Shown here: positions 62,842-64,000 of the stretch, piece after piece
Position numbering within the stretch: position 1 is the first letter of the stretch
How the letters are laid out: each line of letters opens with the position of its first letter
Assembly (NCBI GenBank): GCA_018363915.1
Contig: JAGZMY010000008.1
Coordinates: 23,803 to 87,802, forward strand
Reading direction: 5' to 3'
DNA from: Anaerococcus vaginalis
GTDB lineage: Bacteria; Bacillota; Clostridia; Tissierellales; Peptoniphilaceae
Length of the DNA: 64,000 bases
The notes under the pieces: generated by a model
What the model was told of the DNA's origin: nothing
Seen by the model: the letters and a program-made list of their open reading frames with translations, nothing else
The model's database searches: none
Translations under genes and position numbers: made by a program

Positions 62842-64000
62842 TTACTTTATATTCTTAAAGACATAAACTGCCTTTCTGCTATTATCCCATTCTATACTTT
62901 GATCTTTTTCATCTCTTATATCCCCACAACTTGCATTAAAAGCTTTAGCTATATTGGAAATAGATGCGTGAATTCTTCCATTTATAATTACAGGTTTAGT
63001 GTCAGAATGATAAATGTTTCCTTGACTATCTTTCATAACACCAGTATCTATATTTAATCTTAGAGTTTTTTTAGGTAAGGCTGTATTTTCTTTATTTGAA
63101 AAGATAGCCTCTCTCTTACTATCATCATATTCTACATTAAACCCAAGAGTATAGGCTGCATATCTAACAGGTAGCATAATGCGATTATCCTTAATATATG
63201 CTTTTACATCCATATACACAGTAGTTTTCTTTCCATCTTTTATAATGTTATAAAAGTTTTTGTCTACTTGGAAAACTGCAAATTCTTTTTCATCTTTAGC
63301 TTGTTTTTTGTCCTGTTGTTTATCTTGCTTTTTCATCTTGTTAAGATCAAATTGATTTAGGATATTCTTGTCATCAGCTTTCAAAATTTCGTCCCACTTC
63401 TTATCTTGAGATTTCTTATCTTCTTTCTTCTCTTTGTTTTCTTTTTGGAGTTTTAGAAGTTCATCTAATTTCTTAGATAAGTCTTGGTTTATATTTTTTT
63501 CTTTTTCATCTTTAGCTTGCTTTTCAAGTTCTTCTTTCGCTTTTTTATTTGCTTCCTCGATTAACTTCTTGGCTTCTTCAATTTTCTTATTTAACTCTTC
63601 TTTTAGCTTCTTAATTTCTTCTTCAGAAGCTTTTTGTTTTTCTTCTAGTTCTTTAATCTTATCTTCTAATTCCTTTTTTGTATTTTCAGAAGATTCTTTT
63701 AAGCTATCAATAGCCTTTTGAAGCTCTTCAATTTTTTTACAGCATTCTGACTTAGAATTTTCTGTCTCTTTCTTTTTAGACTCTAAGTCTTTTATCTTAG
63801 TATCTTTTTCATCAAGAGCTTTTTCTAAGTCCTTAATTCTATTGTCTTTATCCTCAATTTCTTTAGTCTTCTTCGCAAGTTCCTCTTCTAAAGACTCGAG
63901 CTTTTCTTGCATTTCTTTGATTTTATTTTCGTTTTTATCGGTCTTTTCTTTCTCAGCTTCTAACTCCCATTTTGTAGATGAATAATCTTCTTTTAGTTTT
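62842..64000 (-). CDS. Coiled-coil protein with copper-amine-oxidase-N/stalk-like domain, N-terminus outside window
   Basis: The frame stays open from the stop at 62842 to the right edge, so the N-terminus is missing; an ATG at 63912 is internal (preceded in frame by WELEAEKEK). The visible part is a very long coiled coil of Glu/Lys/Leu heptads (about 240 residues), followed by a globular domain with IMLPVRYAAYTLGFNVEYDD and GRIHASISNIAKAFNAS, the stalk/amine-oxidase N-terminal type fold found in secreted clostridial proteins. It lies 15 bases before the DUF4366 gene. It may span the cell wall as part of the transfer apparatus; inferred. Confidence 0.72.
   Translation of the reverse strand, partial: KLKEDYSSTKWELEAEKEKTDKNENKIKEMQEKLESLEEELAKKTKEIEDKDNRIKDLEKALDEKDTKIKDLESKKKETENSKSECCKKIEELQKAIDSLKESSENTKKELEDKIKELEEKQKASEEEIKKLKEELNKKIEEAKKLIEEANKKAKEELEKQAKDEKEKNINQDLSKKLDELLKLQKENKEKKEDKKSQDKKWDEILKADDKNILNQFDLNKMKKQDKQQDKKQAKDEKEFAVFQVDKNFYNIIKDGKKTTVYMDVKAYIKDNRIMLPVRYAAYTLGFNVEYDDSKREAIFSNKENTALPKKTLRLNIDTGVMKDSQGNIYHSDTKPVIINGRIHASISNIAKAFNASCGDIRDEKDQSIEWDNSRKAVYVFKNIK

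Noticed and set aside
63434..63721. Serine/phenylalanine-rich plus-strand frame
   Set aside because: Antisense shadow of the Glu/Lys coiled-coil gene.

Overview
The window is very AT-rich, with strong AAGGAGG-type ribosome binding sites and low-GC Gram-positive gene families. The mix of a pyrophosphate-type phosphofructokinase, a cytoplasmic alpha-amylase, an InlB-repeat-like surface protein and clostridial conjugative-element genes suggests an anaerobic Firmicute of the Peptoniphilaceae/Tissierellia type (an Anaerococcus or Peptoniphilus relative). That placement is inference, because no rRNA or other phylogenetic marker is present. No tRNA, rRNA or CRISPR array was seen.

Left part, 1-8.2 kb, looks like ordinary chromosome. 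It holds a surface protein cut by the window edge, a PPi-type phosphofructokinase, an EamA transporter, and a tight five-gene minus-strand operon (PAS-PP2C phosphatase, deoC, alpha-amylase, RNase HI, sugar O-acetyltransferase).

From 8.2 to 15 kb is a small defence island: a SIR2-domain protein between two decayed copies of an unrecognised sequence, a zinc-hook AAA_13/RloC-like ATPase whose coding sequence is broken inside its Walker A motif, and a toxin-antitoxin pair of the RnlA/RnlB (RNase LS) family. The RnlA toxin is fused to a complete viroplasmin-RNase HI module. From 15 to 21.4 kb are three overlapping large serine recombinase genes (the middle one appears to lack the catalytic serine), a short leader ORF and a sigma-region-4 protein, the integration module of a mobile element.

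From 21.6 to 33 kb is a peptide natural-product locus: two small DUF1648 membrane proteins each paired with a regulator (ArsR or GntR), an ABC exporter, a TetR repressor, an Sfp-type phosphopantetheinyl transferase, a type II thioesterase and a nonribosomal peptide synthetase. The palindrome TGACA-N3-TGTCA occurs upstream of tetR, the ABC exporter and the NRPS, which suggests one regulon. The NRPS is damaged: its first adenylation domain has lost its core and is frameshifted, and its second module has no adenylation domain, leaving A*-PCP-E-C-PCP-reductase.

From 33 kb to the right edge is an integrative conjugative element: tyrosine integrase, likely oriT, MobC-like protein, relaxase, an OB-fold protein, a 3,469-residue ArdC/methylase/helicase protein, topoisomerase III, an AbiE toxin-antitoxin pair, a DUF4366 membrane protein and a coiled-coil surface or transfer protein cut by the right edge. 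Two directly repeated remnants of one group II intron bracket an 8-kb cassette of peptide-type ABC transporters and their two-component system, which appears to have been inserted in the element. Two promoter-to-terminator units in this element (about 34.43-34.57 and 58.16-58.32 kb) look like small RNAs.
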